Source of the DNA: Aquarana catesbeiana
Lineage: Eukaryota; Chordata; Amphibia; Anura; Ranidae
Direction of reading: 5' to 3'
DNA length: 64,000 bases
Assembly (NCBI RefSeq): GCF_042186555.1
Contig: NC_133335.1
Span: 171,860,562 to 171,924,561 of the forward strand
Made by a program: the position numbers and the translations under genes. Position 1 is the first letter of the stretch. Each line of letters starts with the position of its first letter. The notes under the pieces were generated by a model. It did not search any database and was not told the DNA's origin. It saw only the letters and a list, made by a program, of their open reading frames with translations. This document shows, in pieces, positions 22,998 to 35,066 of the stretch.

Positions 22998-23040
22998 CCT
23001 ATGAATAAGCTCCGTGGGCGGAGTGAAATGCATTGGGGGC
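22998..23040 (+). other. Hammerhead-like motif with 5-bp stem
   Basis: Reads CCTATGAATAAGCTCCGTGG then GCGGAGTGAAATGCATTGGG. The stem CTCCG/CGGAG (23010-23014 and 23019-23023) encloses a TGGG loop. It is preceded by a CTGAnGA-like box (CTATGAA) and followed by GAAATGC. It lies in single-copy-looking sequence without an obvious inverted partner. Confidence 0.4.
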
Positions 23041-24474
23041 GTGGCCTGGTTGGAGCCCAGGCTGAGGCTGTCATACATCTTATGGGATTTTGCAGAGATC
23101 TGCTACTTCCAGGACTTTTCCCTTTGGCATTAGGGACAGGTTGAGGTTATGTTCAGCGTTAAAGGCTAAAATAATATTTTTTTTTCCTATATGATTATGG
23201 TTAAATGTTAGAACAGGAAGTGATGAGAAACGTCTCCAACAGAGACACAGACAAGAAACAAAAACACATTTTTTAGTAGAATGAGGAAGGGTTAGAACTT
23301 CTGACAATATATTTTTTTGCAGTTGGTGACAAATGCATCCCCTACTGCTTGTTCAGGTATCACAGGGACAGGGAACTGTGTCAGGATAAAACCAGCATGC
23401 CTAACTATCATTGCATATTTTCTCATAACAGCGTGTTAGAGTAAACATGTAGCTGGTGCTGACTTAATATGGATCAATGAACTCTAGTCGCATGTGGGGG
23501 CCAAATTTGTCAAGCTCTAGTGAATGTTACACTTGTGTCTCTGGCTACTGCATGTGTGCAATCAACGGGAACAGAAGTGGAATAAAAATATCACTGGAGG
23601 ATAACAAATTGCAGGTATAAAAAATGGTGGATTTATCCATGTTACATGGCTAACACTTACACAAATATTTCATTCCCACCCAGGCACGGCGTGCGGAAAA
23701 GACCTAAGACACGTAGGGGAGCGCATTAAAAAGACACAGTGCTTTACAATGCACTTTCTCTGTCTAAAGACCCATTAATCTGAATAATCCATAAGTGCTC
23801 GCTATGGCCAGTAAACTCTTACTAGTATGCAAAATGACACGGTGACAAAGGACGGCAGAGCTGTTTGGGACACAGAACCCTTTTGCTGTCTGCGGGGTGA
23901 CATAATGACACAGCCAGCACTCATACATTAAACATGTAGCTGTGTGTATAATTATTACTCTCGGCTTGGATTGTGCTGCAGGATTTGTTGCAGTCTCCTC
24001 ATCGCTCCCAGTCCCCAGGGGCCCTGTCGTTCCTCATGAGTTGGGGAGGGAGAGATTGCTGGAGGGGTTTATAAAGTTGTCTTTGATTCCAATTCTCAAC
24101 AGCTCCCAGAACAGTTTAAGCTGCTGTGGCAATATCCCCCTCCTTCCCAGCCTGAAGATTTCATTATGTGAGCAGCTGAGTATGCCAATGAAAAAAAATC
24201 AGAGCACAGCAAAACTGGTAATGTTCACGTGTACATAGTTCCCGTTCAAAACAGCCTCTGTGCACGCTGACGGTATATGCTCAGATGGGTATATGTCTTA
24301 TGAAATATTTGTGTTTCTTTCTGAGCATAGACATCCTGATTCTTTCACACAGTCAATGCTATCCAATAAAAAAAAGAGAAAATATTTTGTGCTTACTGCA
24401 ACAATATGTGTACAGAGCTGCACCTATAAAACATCATAATACTGGATGTTAGATCTAAATACATACACATATAA
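23041..24474 (+). other. Intron segment, nothing recognised
   Basis: No terminal repeats, tandem arrays or coding similarity seen. Confidence 0.5.
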
Positions 24475-24480
24475 TAGGTG

Positions 24481-24840
24481 CGCCTTCACCCAACAATGGC
24501 CTCTTACCAAATGAACTGAATCCCCATATCAGAGATCAAATATGCATGTTCATCAATGACCATCCATTCGTGGTGAAAGGAATCCACCAGCCTCAGGCTC
24601 CAAGATTGGACCAGACAGCACCCATACTAGAGGGGAACAGAGGCCACACATAGTATAAAACCGTCAAATAATTTTTATATATTTTAAGTGAGTATGGATG
24701 CTGTCTGGTCCAATCTTGGAGCCTGAGGCTGGCGGAGTCCTTTCACCATGGATGGATGCCTATATGGTCATTGATGATAATGCATGTTTGATCTCTCTTA
24801 TGGGGGTCCAGTTCATTTGGTAAGAGGCCATTGTTGTCTG
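24481..24840 (+). mobile_element. Inverted-repeat element (arms about 150 bp)
   Basis: The left arm CAATGGCCTCTTACCAAATG...CTCCAAGATTGGACCAGACA and the right arm TGTCTGGTCCAATCTTGGAG...CATTTGGTAAGAGGCCATTG are reverse complements around a short AT-rich centre. GTGCGCCTTCACCC at the left outer end recalls the GCGC box of the other inverted dimers. The central ribozyme-like motif is absent, as if both arms were 5'-truncated. Confidence 0.8.
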
Positions 24841-24845
24841 TGATG

Positions 24846-27800
24846 GAGGGCACAAAGTACTTGGTCGGCTTTTCAAGATACCAACACTGGATCGTTGTTT
24901 CACTGACTGTTCAAATTTTATTCTTTTCACATAATCTGTTTCTTTGGACTTTATTTGGATTGATGCACATGTATTACAATTATATCCAATAGGAGCCTAA
25001 AGTGACAATAAACAATGGGCTCCATTCACAAAGCGGTATCTTCCACATCTCAGTATGCGGTAAGATACCACAGAGCATTTTTTCAAAAAATGTTTGGCAT
25101 TCACAAAAAACGCTACTAAAACACTGCATGCGCTATTTTATGAAGTGGTATTTTAGTAGTGAAAGCCTGCAGTAATTTACCATCGGCGGTAGCCGGCATC
25201 CTTAACAAATGGTGTACATAGCTGGTTGTTAAGGAGCGGGCGGCTGCCAGTGTCTTTAACAACCAGTAAACAACATGGATGTTAAGGAGCGGGTGGCCGC
25301 CGCGTCCCTAACAACCAATGAGTCAACAGCTGTCAGTGGGGTTCCCCGCTGACAGTTGAATGTAAAGGAAAAAATAGCTGCCATTGAAAAAATAAGGAAA
25401 AAAGGCATTGTGGGTTCCCTCCTTAGTCCATACCAAAAAGTTTGATGTCAGTACATTACTTTTAATAAAGCAGCGCAGTATGTCCCGGTAATACACTATT
25501 GTGTGCTTTATTCTTTGCATACACGGGGTTGTCTGTGGTTGGTACCGGACCGGGCGAAGTGGTGAAAGGCCGTTCTTGGGAGAAAGCTACTATACCTTCA
25601 GTGTTGCTCTTTGAGCGAAGTGGCTGCAAATATCCAGCAGATGACAATCGCATGTCACATCATAAGTTTAAGAGGTCAAATTTTTTGGTAAGCAGATGGT
25701 GTGTGCTCTGTCTTGGTAATGGTACACTGAAGTCAGTGCAAACAGCTTGCAGTGGATCTGTACACGTTTATCATGGCACAATTTTCTTGAACTTTTTGTA
25801 TGAAATGTATGTTTTATGCATAATATATATTGTACTAGCACTTTGGAATGTACATGTATTAATTATTCTTGATATCTATCACATTGCACTTTAGGCCCTT
25901 TTCACACAACCGGTCTGATCGGGTTCACCTGTCAGGTTTTCAGTCAGACCCGATCAGACCCTCCATTCTCCTCTATGGAGCGGCAGGTGTAAATGGACAT
26001 GTGTCTGTTTACGCCTGATCACCCATAGAGAAGAGCAGGCTATGTCGGTGTCCACTCTGCATAAGAACCAAAGCCTAAACATAAAAATTCCACAGCATAG
26101 TCTGGTTTTAACAGCACCGTATATAGACCAACTTAACTTTTAAAAATATATATTCTTTTTATAAATGATAAAAAAAAATAAAAAAATAAAAAATAAAAAC
26201 AAGAATAATATTTCCTTTAATGTATTAAGCTAAAGATGTATAGTTGCCCCTATACCACAATCTTCTATCCCACAATCCCAAACTCTATCGTACATATAGC
26301 ATAACTAGCTTTTAAAGCCTATGACAGGCTATAGCATCCACTATTATAGATGGGGTCCTTGGTAATCGGGGAGAGGGAGGGAGAGAGGTAATCAAATGGC
26401 TCTACACATTTTGCAACCCAACTGCTTCTTCGGGAGCACCAAACTTCAGAATGTTTAATTCAATACATAAAGCAAATACATTTCACATGTACATAACAAA
26501 AAAAGTGTATATCATAGTTTTAAATATGCATATATAATATTGAACATGTATGTTTATAACCATGATATATACTTTTTTTATTATGTTCATGAAAATGATT
26601 AGCTTGCTTACCTCCTCAAATACAATGCAGGTATAATATAATATCCCTAAATTGTACGTAATCACCCTTTGTGATAGCAGTAAAGTTAAATGAAACAAAA
26701 ATGTGAAAAGTGTAAAAAAAATGGCTCTTGAAGTATCACCTATGGACAATTTAAAATACCGTAGTTTGTTGCAAAATCATGGGCATGCGCAATTTTGAAT
26801 CTTGACATGTTTGGTATCTATTTATTCAATTCATTGTGCTTGTGTGCACTAAAATTAATCTCATTAAAAAATGAATCTGTATTTTTTTCAAGAAAAGGGC
26901 TGCGCAAATATCGTGCAACATAAAAGTTTGCAACAGCCATCATTTTATTCTCCAGGGCCTCTGCTTTTAGACAATGAATAATGTTTGGAAGTTCTAAGTA
27001 CTGTAAGTTTCTAGCAAAAAAATGCTTTTAACATGTATATTAAAAAAACAAGGTCAAGATTGCCCCAAACAGCAAGCGATCAAAGTTAATGTGTGGCCAA
27101 ACTATTGATATTTAAGTATTTACATACTTCTAATATAAAGATACATCTAATCACAAAACTTTCATAAAAAGTTCAGTTAATGTCAAGTGATTTTCATTTA
27201 TCTATATTATCTTCTATCCCCCTACATCCTCAGCAGGTGTTTTAAAACAGGCAGAGAAGAAGGCGTGCAAAATATGTGAAACTGACCCTAAAGCTCCACC
27301 TGCTGGCTGCATATAACAATACATAAAATTCAGATGCAATACGAACTTTTAACTGCCTAAAAAGATCTTTTTTTTAATTTTTTACAATTTTTAAGTCCTG
27401 ACCAGAACAAAAAAAAAAAAAAAGAAAGGAATGATATATGTTGCTTTTACACACTTGTAAAATGGCTGCATTAACAAATGATCCAGGGTAATAAAACAAT
27501 ATTGCCTATTTGTAAGCAGGCTTCTTGTTATGGGCGGTGAGAGATTTCCCCGTTGCATTCCCTTTGGTAATTTAACTGTACTAGGGTGATACTAAGCTCA
27601 AGTGCACATCCTTTAAAAGGATTTTTTTTTTTTATGAGGTGAAAAAGGAATCACCATGGATCAATCACATGGATTTTCCAAGATGTTGGATAGTCTCTGA
27701 AAACTATAACAAACACTTCTGATGCTTACTGCTCTTTGTCGCAGTTGAGGGCACCAATGCACTGCCAAATTACTGACAGCAATGCTTGAGTAGGGTGCAT

Positions 27801-28111
27801 CCCTTGTAAAAATTGGTGCATGCATTGCTTAGCTAAGGGTACATGATTATTTTCCATATTCTCTAGGAATTCTGCTCCATTTATTGCAGGATGAATGGAG
27901 ATTTATGTCTGCAACCAGGTGTTACTGAACTTTATGGGCTTTTGCATCAGAGTTCAGGTTAAAAAGGGAAGCATCCAATTAACCTGCAATGAAAATGAGA
28001 AAGTACCAACATAAATGCCATAAGAACAACTGAACCACATCTGCAGCTTAAGGTCAGTTTAATTTACCCCTCAATTAAATGAGAAGTGGTGGTGAGAACA
28101 ATGAAAAATGC
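24846..28111 (+). other. Intron segment with repeat fragments
   Basis: Mostly AT-rich. 25893-26050 starts TTAGGCCCTTTTCACACAACC, like the left end of the MITEs at 51633 and 60501, but the right end is missing. On the minus strand 26436-26400 has a degenerate GAAGAAGCAG...TTGCAAAATG motif. No gene seen. Confidence 0.5.
26765..27035 (-). mobile_element. Fragment of the CCACTT...AAGTGG element interior
   Basis: Contains GCATGCGCAATTTTGAATCT, then TGACATGTTTGGTATCTATT and GGGCCTCTGCTTTTAGAC, which match in order the interior of the 47509-49535 element and, reversed, that of 30618-31636. Both ends are lost. Confidence 0.55.
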
Positions 28112-28560
28112 CTCTGTACCAGTGGCGGACCATCCATAGGGGGCGCACGGGCGCCGCCCAGGCAGGCTATAAAAAAAAGTGCCCTTTAAGAGTGTCCAGG
28201 CGACGGAAAACACGAGGGTCTATGGGAAACTTCCCAGCTTGCAATAAGCTGATTGAGAGCTGGGAAGCCAATTTGCCCGTGTTTAGGGAGTGTTAGGGGT
28301 GCAAGCAATGCGCCCGCAAACACTCCCACTCTTCAGTGATTTGTCTCTGGCCTCCTTTCCTTTATTTTATTTGGTGGGGATCGGAGGGCGGTGCTTTTTT
28401 CCAGCTCCCCCACGTCACTTCTGGTTTCCCGGCTCACTGCTGTGTGGAGTGGACCCGGATCTACCAACTGAGACTGCCAGCGCCACCGTGTGGAAGGCCT
28501 GAGCAGCGCGGCTCCTTAACGGTTAGTAAGCTTCTATGCAGGGCCGATACAAGGCATGGG
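28112..28560 (+). mobile_element. hAT-like left ends (partial)
   Basis: 28116 starts CAGTGGCGGACCATCCATAG, a form common at hAT-type ends. At 28539 CAGGGCCGATACAAGGC resembles the left end of the hAT element at 32659. No matching right ends were found, so both are fragments at best. Confidence 0.35.
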
Positions 28561-29065
28561 CGGAAGGGACACATGCCCTGGGTGAAGCGGCTCTGCATAG
28601 ATGGAGAGAAGCACTTGGAGTTGGAGCAGCTCATCCTCTCTTCTTCAACAGTAGCAACAAGCAAATGCAGGGAAATAAATCTTTCGCATGATAACAGAGC
28701 TCACTGCACACTAGGCTCAGCCTTATTTATTGCTGGACAGACACAAATCTTCCCCTGTGACAGGTTTCCAGAGCCCTGCTATCTTCAGCTTTCACCCACT
28801 GTTTGTTGAACTTGTCTCCATTTATACTGTCCCAGCAGTAAATAAGTCTGAGCCTGAGTGTGCAGTGAATGTTCTGTTATCAGGTGCGGAGGTTAACCCT
28901 TTACTTCCCTGCATTTGTTTTGTTGGGTTCTTTTATTACCTACTGGAGGTAGGGTTTAAAAGGAGAAGGATCATCTCATAAAACCAGGGCTGGTGCTCCA
29001 TGCTTCTAGATTAGAAGCACCTACTATTTTAGAATTTGGAATTCAGAATTCAACTATTTGTTAAA

Positions 29066-30192
29066 TCCGGGGGTATTATGAGGATGATGATGGGTGTATT
29101 ATACAACGATGGGGATAGCGATGATGGGTGTATTATACAATGATGAGGATAGCGATGACCGATGTATTTTACAATGATGATGAGTGTATTATACAACAAT
29201 GAGGATGATGATGATGGGTGTATTATACAACAATGAGGATAGCGATGACGGGTGTATTATACAATAAGGAGGATGATGATGATGATGGGTGTATTATACA
29301 ATGATGAGGATAACAATGACGGGTGTATTATACAATGTTGAGGATGATGATGATGGGTGTATTATACAATGATGAGGGTAGCGATGACGGGTGTATTATA
29401 CAATGATGAGAATGATGATGATGGGTGTATTATACAATGATGGCGATAGCGATGACGGGTGTATTATACAATGATGAGGATAGCAATGATGGGAGTATTA
29501 TACAATGATGAGGATGATGATGGGTGTATTATACAATGATGAGGATGATGATGGGTGTATTATACAATGATGAGGATGATTAGGACGGGTGTATTATACA
29601 ATGATGAGAATAGCGATGATGGGTGTATTATACAATGATGAGGATGATGATGGGTGTATTATACAATGATGAGGATGATTAGGACGGGTGTATTATTCAA
29701 TGATGAGAATAGCGATGATGGGTGTATTATACAATGATGAGGATGATGATGATGGGTGTATTATACAATGATGAGGATGATGATGATGGGTGCATTATAC
29801 AACAATGAGGATGATGATGATGGGTGTATTATACAATGGTGAGGATAGTGATGATGGGTGTATTATACAATGATGAGGATAGTGATGATGGGTGTATTAT
29901 ACAATGATGAGGATAGTGATGATGGGTGTATTATACAATGATGAGGATGATGATGATGGGTGTATTATACAATGATGAGGATGATGATGATGGGTGCATT
30001 ATACAACAATGAGGATGATGATGATGGGTGCATTATACAACAATGAGGATGATGATGATGGGTGTATTATACAATGGTGAGGATAGTGATGATGGGTGTA
30101 TTATACAATGATGAGGATGGGTGTATTATACAAGGATGAGGATGATGATGATGACGGGTGTATTATACAACTATGAGGATGATGGGTGTATT
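29066..30192 (+). repeat. Minisatellite, unit about 34 bp, about 1.1 kb
   Basis: More than thirty tandem copies of GATGAGGATGATGATGATGG then GTGTATTATACAAT. Unit length varies by loss or gain of GAT/GATGATG triplets, and AGCGATGACG variants recur, giving runs of alternating subtypes. No ORF runs through it. Confidence 0.96.
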
Positions 30193-30617
30193 CTTGCTTC
30201 CTGGTATGGCATAAGGTTTATTCTATCAGTGTATTGTGAGTTACTCTCACACTATCACTGTATGTTAATAAGTGTAAAAAAGTGATCCAGTTGCTGCCAG
30301 CACTCAATAGCATATCCTTAGCTATTGTGATGTAAAGTGAAATAGTGCTGCGCTGCCATAAAAAAAAGTGCAAAGTGCTAAGTATGTCTTGTAAGGTCAA
30401 AAGGTAAAATAGAAATAGACAACACCTGTGTAATGCCACTTGTCTAAAACATTTATTGTAAATCGTAAAAGGTATGTGTATGACTATAGATATGCCTGTA
30501 AGGTGATGTCTATCTCTCAGTTATGTGATACAGGTACACTCATCCATGTGGACACAAATAACCACTAATGGACGTGCCCCATATATCACCATATTCACAA
30601 AAAAGCTGCTCTGTTAA

Positions 30618-31636
30618 CCACTTAAGGACCAAGCCTCTTTTTGAGATTTGTTGTTTATTTGCTAGAAAATTACTTAGAACCCCCAAACATTATACATTTT
30701 TTTTCTAACACCCTAGAGAATAAAATGGTGGCCGTTGCAATACTTTCTGTCACACCGTATTTGCGCAACGGTCTTACAAGCGCACTTTTTTTGGAAAAAA
30801 ATACACTTTTTTTAATTAAAAAAACAAGACAACAGTAAAGTTAGCCCAATTTTTTTTTTATCGTGAAAGACAATGTTACGCCGAGTAAATTGATACCCAA
30901 CATGTCATGCTTCAAAATTGCGCCCGCTCGTGGAATGGCGACAAATTTTTACCCAATCTCCACAGGCGACATTTAAAAAATTCTACAGGTTGCATGTTTT
31001 GAGTTACAGAGGAGGTCTAGGCCTAAAATGATTACTCTCGCTCTACCGATCGCGGCGATATCTCACATGTGTGGTTTGAACACCGTTTTTATATGCGGGC
31101 GCTACTCACGTATGCGTTCGCTTCTGCACGTGAGCTCGGCAGGATGGGACACGTTTAAAAATTTTTTTTCTTCTTATTTATTTTACCTTTTATTTTGTTT
31201 TTACACAGTTCTTTAAAAAGAAAAAAAAATGGTTGTCACTTTTATTCCTAAGTATCCCTTGTAATAGAAAAAAAGCATAACAGGACCTCTTAAATATGAG
31301 ATCTGGGGTCAAAAAGACCTCAGATCTCATATTTCCGCCCTGTAATTTTATGGAGACAGGTGGGGGCCATCTTCCCCTCACTAGTCTCCATACCCAGCAA
31401 GGGGGGTGGACCCGTTAAGCGGCGGAGGGCACCGGAGCGTGGCGGGAGGTGGGGGCCTCTCCCACCGCCAATAAAAATGATCTTGCGGCGAATCTGCCGC
31501 AGAGACCGCTCTTATCGGAAAGCGGACCGCCGGCCGAAGAAGAGGATACTGGGGTTTGGCAGCTAGCTGCTGTCATAACAACGATATTCCTCTTCAAAGT
31601 TAGGACGTATATCGGCATGCGGTGGTCCGTAAGTGG
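30618..31636 (+). mobile_element. piggyBac-type non-autonomous element (1.0 kb)
   Basis: Ends CCACTTAAGGACC and GGTCCGTAAGTGG are inverted repeats flanked by TTAA on both sides (30614-30617 and 31637-31640). TTAA duplication is the mark of piggyBac insertion, but there is no transposase ORF. Related copies or fragments lie at 26765, 42008, 47509, 53975 and 63525. Confidence 0.85.
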
Positions 31637-31798
31637 TTAAGGAAGACTGCATTGACACAAGGAATATCTCTCCCCACAGAAAAGAAAAATGAAGGGGAGG
31701 AGGTAAAGAATGTGTCAGGACAAAAATTAAATCAAGTGAACCAAAATAAAAATGAAGTCAGAAGGTGCTCCCAAAATCAAATCACCCAAACCTAACAT

Positions 31799-31830
31799 GT
31801 TTCTCTCTTCAAATAGAGCTTCGTCAGAGG
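31799..31830 (-). other. Best-preserved hammerhead-like core
   Basis: The minus strand reads CCTCTGACGAAGCTCTATTT then GAAGAGAGAAAC. CTGACGA (31827-31821) matches the hammerhead box CUGANGA exactly. CTCT/AGAG forms a 4-bp stem with an ATTTGA loop, and GAAAC (31803-31799) is the second conserved box. The helices needed on the outer sides were not verified. Confidence 0.5.
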
Positions 31831-31832
31831 TA

Positions 31833-32650
31833 AAAAAAAAAAAAAAGGGCACAGAAAGTGAAGAAAATGAGCAACCCAAAGTAACTGTCACATGTTGAAA
31901 AGAAAATGGTGTCGTTTGTTAGTAGTTCATCTATTTATAACCTTACCAGCTGAGATGGCCTCTGCACATGCTCATTGCTGAGGGGAACCCTATCACCATC
32001 TTGTGGATAAAATAAGAACTACAAGGCAATCACTTCTTGTTTGTTCCTATCCCATATAATATTGTTCTGTACATGTGTATAATTCCTCTTGAGCAAAGAG
32101 GAATCAAAACTCACTCATCAGTGACTCCTCATCAGTGCCACCTCATCAGTGCCCATCGGTGCCCATCGGTGCAGCTTATCAGTGGTGCAACCTCATCAGT
32201 GAAGAAGAAAAATTACCTGTTTGCAAAAATCAGTATCCAACTGCACACTGTCTGCCTGCAGCGGGGCTGGAAGCTGTACCTGTCCTTTCCTGGCACAATA
32301 AAATGCCAGGAGGGACGCACTGAACCTAGACAAAAACTCATGTGCAAGAGGTCTTAATGTACAGCTGTGTTGCAGCAGCCCCTATTTGGTTAAGGACATC
32401 ATGTTTAGAACATTACTTAGGGATAAACTGCTGCAGCAGATTTTTTATTGCGTGTTCCATATATGAAAAAAGCAACCCCCTCTCTACAATGCTGTCACGC
32501 CAAAGGCTCTGAGATGGAACAATAAACTCACCCCCCTTTTTCCTACTCCTCCCCTTTCTCCCCCTTTTCTATTCTTTCCCACGTCCCCATCTACCTCTCT
32601 GCTTACTCTTCCAAATTTATGCTCTTTCATCTATCTGCAAATAGTAGAAG
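31833..32650 (+). other. Intron segment, no gene seen
   Basis: Begins with a 16-base A-tract. At 32125-32215 a short array repeats (A)TCAGTG(CC)(A/T)CC(T/C)CATC-like units. Nothing else recognised. Confidence 0.5.
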
Positions 32651-32658
32651 ACAACTTT

Positions 32659-33814
32659 CAGGGCCGATCCCAGGCGGGGTGCATGGGGGGGGGGGGGGGA
32701 GTGCACCCGGACGCCAGAGAGGTGGGGGTGCTGAAGTGCCAGAGTGCTCCCCTCCCTCCTACTCCTCTCTGTGTCCAGAGGCGGCTCCCTCCGCAGGTCA
32801 CCGCCGCCGTATTTTTCGAGGCTCAAGCCTGTCCCTGTACTAATGGACACCCAGGACTCCAGAGGGAGAGGGCAGTGCTGAGAGAACACCTTTAGAGAGA
32901 GAACCCCACTGCCCTGCGCCACTAGAGGGAAAGCTACCCAGCGGAGTTGCCACGGGCAATTCAGAGTGAGCTGACTCCTGATCAGAGGAACCATTGCTGT
33001 ATTGCTGGGTCAGGTGAGAAGGCCGATCGGCCATTATCTACTAATGTCCATAAGAACTGCAGTCTCTGACCATCTCCTGTACTATGATTGCAGTCTCTGA
33101 CTGTCTCTTGTATCATGTCTGCGGTCTCTGACCATCTCCTGTATCATGTCTGCAGTCTGACCCTCCTCCTGTATCGTGTCTGCAGTCTCTGACCGTCTCC
33201 TGTATCATGTCTACAGTCTGACCGTCTCCTGTATCATGTCTGCAGTCTCTGACCATCTCCTGTATCATGTCTGCAGTCTCTGACCATCTCCTGTACCATG
33301 TCTGCAGCCTCTGACCCTCCTCCTGTATCGTGTCTGCAGTCTCTGACCATCTCCTGTATCGTGTCTACAGTCTGACCGTCTCCTGTATCATGTCTACAGT
33401 CTGACCGTCTCCTGTATCATGTCTGCAGTCTCTGACCATCTCCTGTATCATGTCTGCAGTCTCTGACCATCTCCTGTATCATGTCTGCAGTCTCTGACCG
33501 TCTCTTGTATCATGTCTGCAGTCTTTGACCGTATTATGTCTAGGGGCTCTTTCTAACAGACAGCCCTCTCTGTGTGCATCAGAGAGACTCCCCTCCAGGT
33601 CTCATTAGTGTACTTTCTTCCTGTATTTTCTTTATTGTTAAGAGATCATGGGAGGATTTCAGGGTAACAAAGACTTCTAAGGGGAGCATCTCTGTGTTTG
33701 AGTCGTTGCCATAGAAACATTTGTAAAGGGGAGGAGTTGGTAAGATGACCATGCCCATGTGGGGGCGCCAGAAATTTCTGTACCCAGGCGTCTGTGACTC
33801 TAGGATCGGCCCTG
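32659..33814 (+). mobile_element. hAT-type element carrying a minisatellite
   Basis: Terminal inverted repeats CAGGGCCGATCCCAGG and CTAGGATCGGCCCTG, with a perfect 8-bp target duplication ACAACTTT (32651-32658 and 33815-33822), the hAT signature. No transposase is present. The interior holds a G-run, a GC-rich block and the minisatellite at 33055-33536. A diverged relative of the interior lies at 51525-52250. Confidence 0.9.
33055..33536 (+). repeat. Minisatellite, unit about 31 bp, inside a hAT element
   Basis: About fifteen copies of TGTCTGCAGTCTCTGACCAT then CTCCTGTATCA, some shortened by 5 bp (CAGTCTGACCG). It was carried into the locus with the transposon, not made by expansion of local sequence, because a related array occurs at 51525. 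Confidence 0.93.
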
Positions 33815-33822
33815 ACAACTTT

Positions 33823-34380
33823 GCAAGTAAATTTTCCCCAGAGCTTAATAAATGTGGTGAAATTTTACTTTGCAAAGAATACCCAATCACATGCAAGTAA
33901 CAAAAAAACAGCACGTTTGCTTGTTTATGATTGTATGTTGGAAGCAGACCCTCACCTCATTCACTAAGCTCAGGGGCAAGTTTTCTTGTGCAAATTCCCT
34001 TAAAGTGAACAGCCTATTTGCCCTTAGTAAATCAAACCCATTAAATGCAAATACACTGGACATGTGTTTCGATCCTAAAATACTACATCCATATAAACAC
34101 ATTTCTGTCACCCAATGCATACATAAACCTAATGATTTTACTATCCAACCCTCCCACATTTTATTGAACTTATTTGCATGCTGTGCAATACTTTCTGGTC
34201 TACTATATTCCCATTTAACTGTAAATGTAAAGTGAAGGACAACAGAACCGTGAGTAACCTAAGAAATTTATACTCTTTACTGGGGTTTTTTTTTTCTCAG
34301 AGAATGGGTGCAGGTACCCCTCCCCCACCTTGAATTAACCAATCCACCCCCAAGCACTGTCCCTTTTCCTTGCGGCCTAC
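33823..34380 (+). other. Intron segment, nothing recognised
   Basis: Sequence without repeats or coding similarity that I can identify. Confidence 0.5.
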
Positions 34381-34384
34381 CCTT

Positions 34385-34790
34385 CTCCCAACAGACTCCA
34401 CAGCAACAGTAAATCCCCCGGCAGCAATAGACCACCTCATCAACAATAGACCCCTTAGCAACAACAGATCCTACCCAGCAACAATAGATCCCAACATGCA
34501 ACAATAGACCCGCCCCAGCAATAAAATACCCCCACCGGCAACAATAGATCCACCCCAGCATCAATAGACTCTCCATCAGCCAGCAAAAATAGACCCCTCT
34601 CAAAGCAATAGATTACCTCACAGCAACAACAGACCCACTGCCAGCAACAATAGACCCCCCCCCAGCAACAATAGATCCTCCAGAATCCACAAATAGACCC
34701 CCCTTTCTGCAACAGTTGATTTTCCCAGAAACACTCCCCCCCTCACTCCAGTGACAACAGATCCTCCAGAATTCAGCAATAATAGACCTC
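34385..34790 (+). repeat. Minisatellite, unit about 20 bp
   Basis: About twenty copies of units like CAGCAACAATAGACCCCCC with variable C-runs. The apparent Cys/Trp-rich minus-strand ORFs across it are translations of the repeat. Confidence 0.9.
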
Positions 34791-35066
34791 TAGCATGCCC
34801 AAGCACCCCTTGCCAGTGCATATATTCAGTGCTGGAAGTGCTGGAGCTGTTTACCCCCACGTTCCCACTGAAAAAAGCCCTGCTATTTAACAGAAAGAAC
34901 ATTATGATTTTGGAAGTCACATGTTGGATAAGCAAAAATAAATTTTCAGTTCCAAATACTTTGACATTCCCTAGAAAATTGAATACTGGAGGAGATCGGC
35001 ATTAAAAAAAAAAAAAAAAAATCGTAGTTACTTACCATTACCGGTAACGTTTTCTCCAAGAGTCTT

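Larger units (their letters stand above)
30331..31832 (-). mobile_element. Ribozyme-like repeat monomer, split by a TTAA element
   Basis: On the minus strand it starts with the hammerhead-like core at 31830-31799, runs to 31641, is interrupted by the element at 30618-31636, and resumes at 30613. It has AATAAA at 30457-30452 and ends GGCAGCGCAGCACTATTTCA then CTTTACA near 30331. The end resembles AGCGCCACATTGTTTCACTTTT of the 12974-14453 element. The order core, AATAAA, GCGC box, TTTCACTTT end is the same in both. The outer limits are estimates. Confidence 0.55.

Noticed and set aside
25499..25894. 131-aa ORF on the plus strand
   Set aside because: Hydrophobic tail is from AT-rich sequence; no similarity recognised and no splice context.
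28336..28809. 157-aa ORF on the plus strand
   Set aside because: No recognisable domain, overlapping ORFs on both strands, and it begins in repeat-like sequence; chance ORF.
29066..30192. Regularly spaced repeat, considered as a CRISPR array
   Set aside because: There are no unique spacers; units are contiguous and vary as in a minisatellite, and the genome is vertebrate.
33055..33536. Second regular array, considered as a CRISPR array or coding repeat
   Set aside because: Head-to-tail 31-bp units without spacers, inside a hAT element, with stops in the frames.
34277..34935. Overlapping Cys/Trp/Gly-rich ORFs on the minus strand
   Set aside because: These are translations of the CAGCAACAATAGACC minisatellite in several frames.
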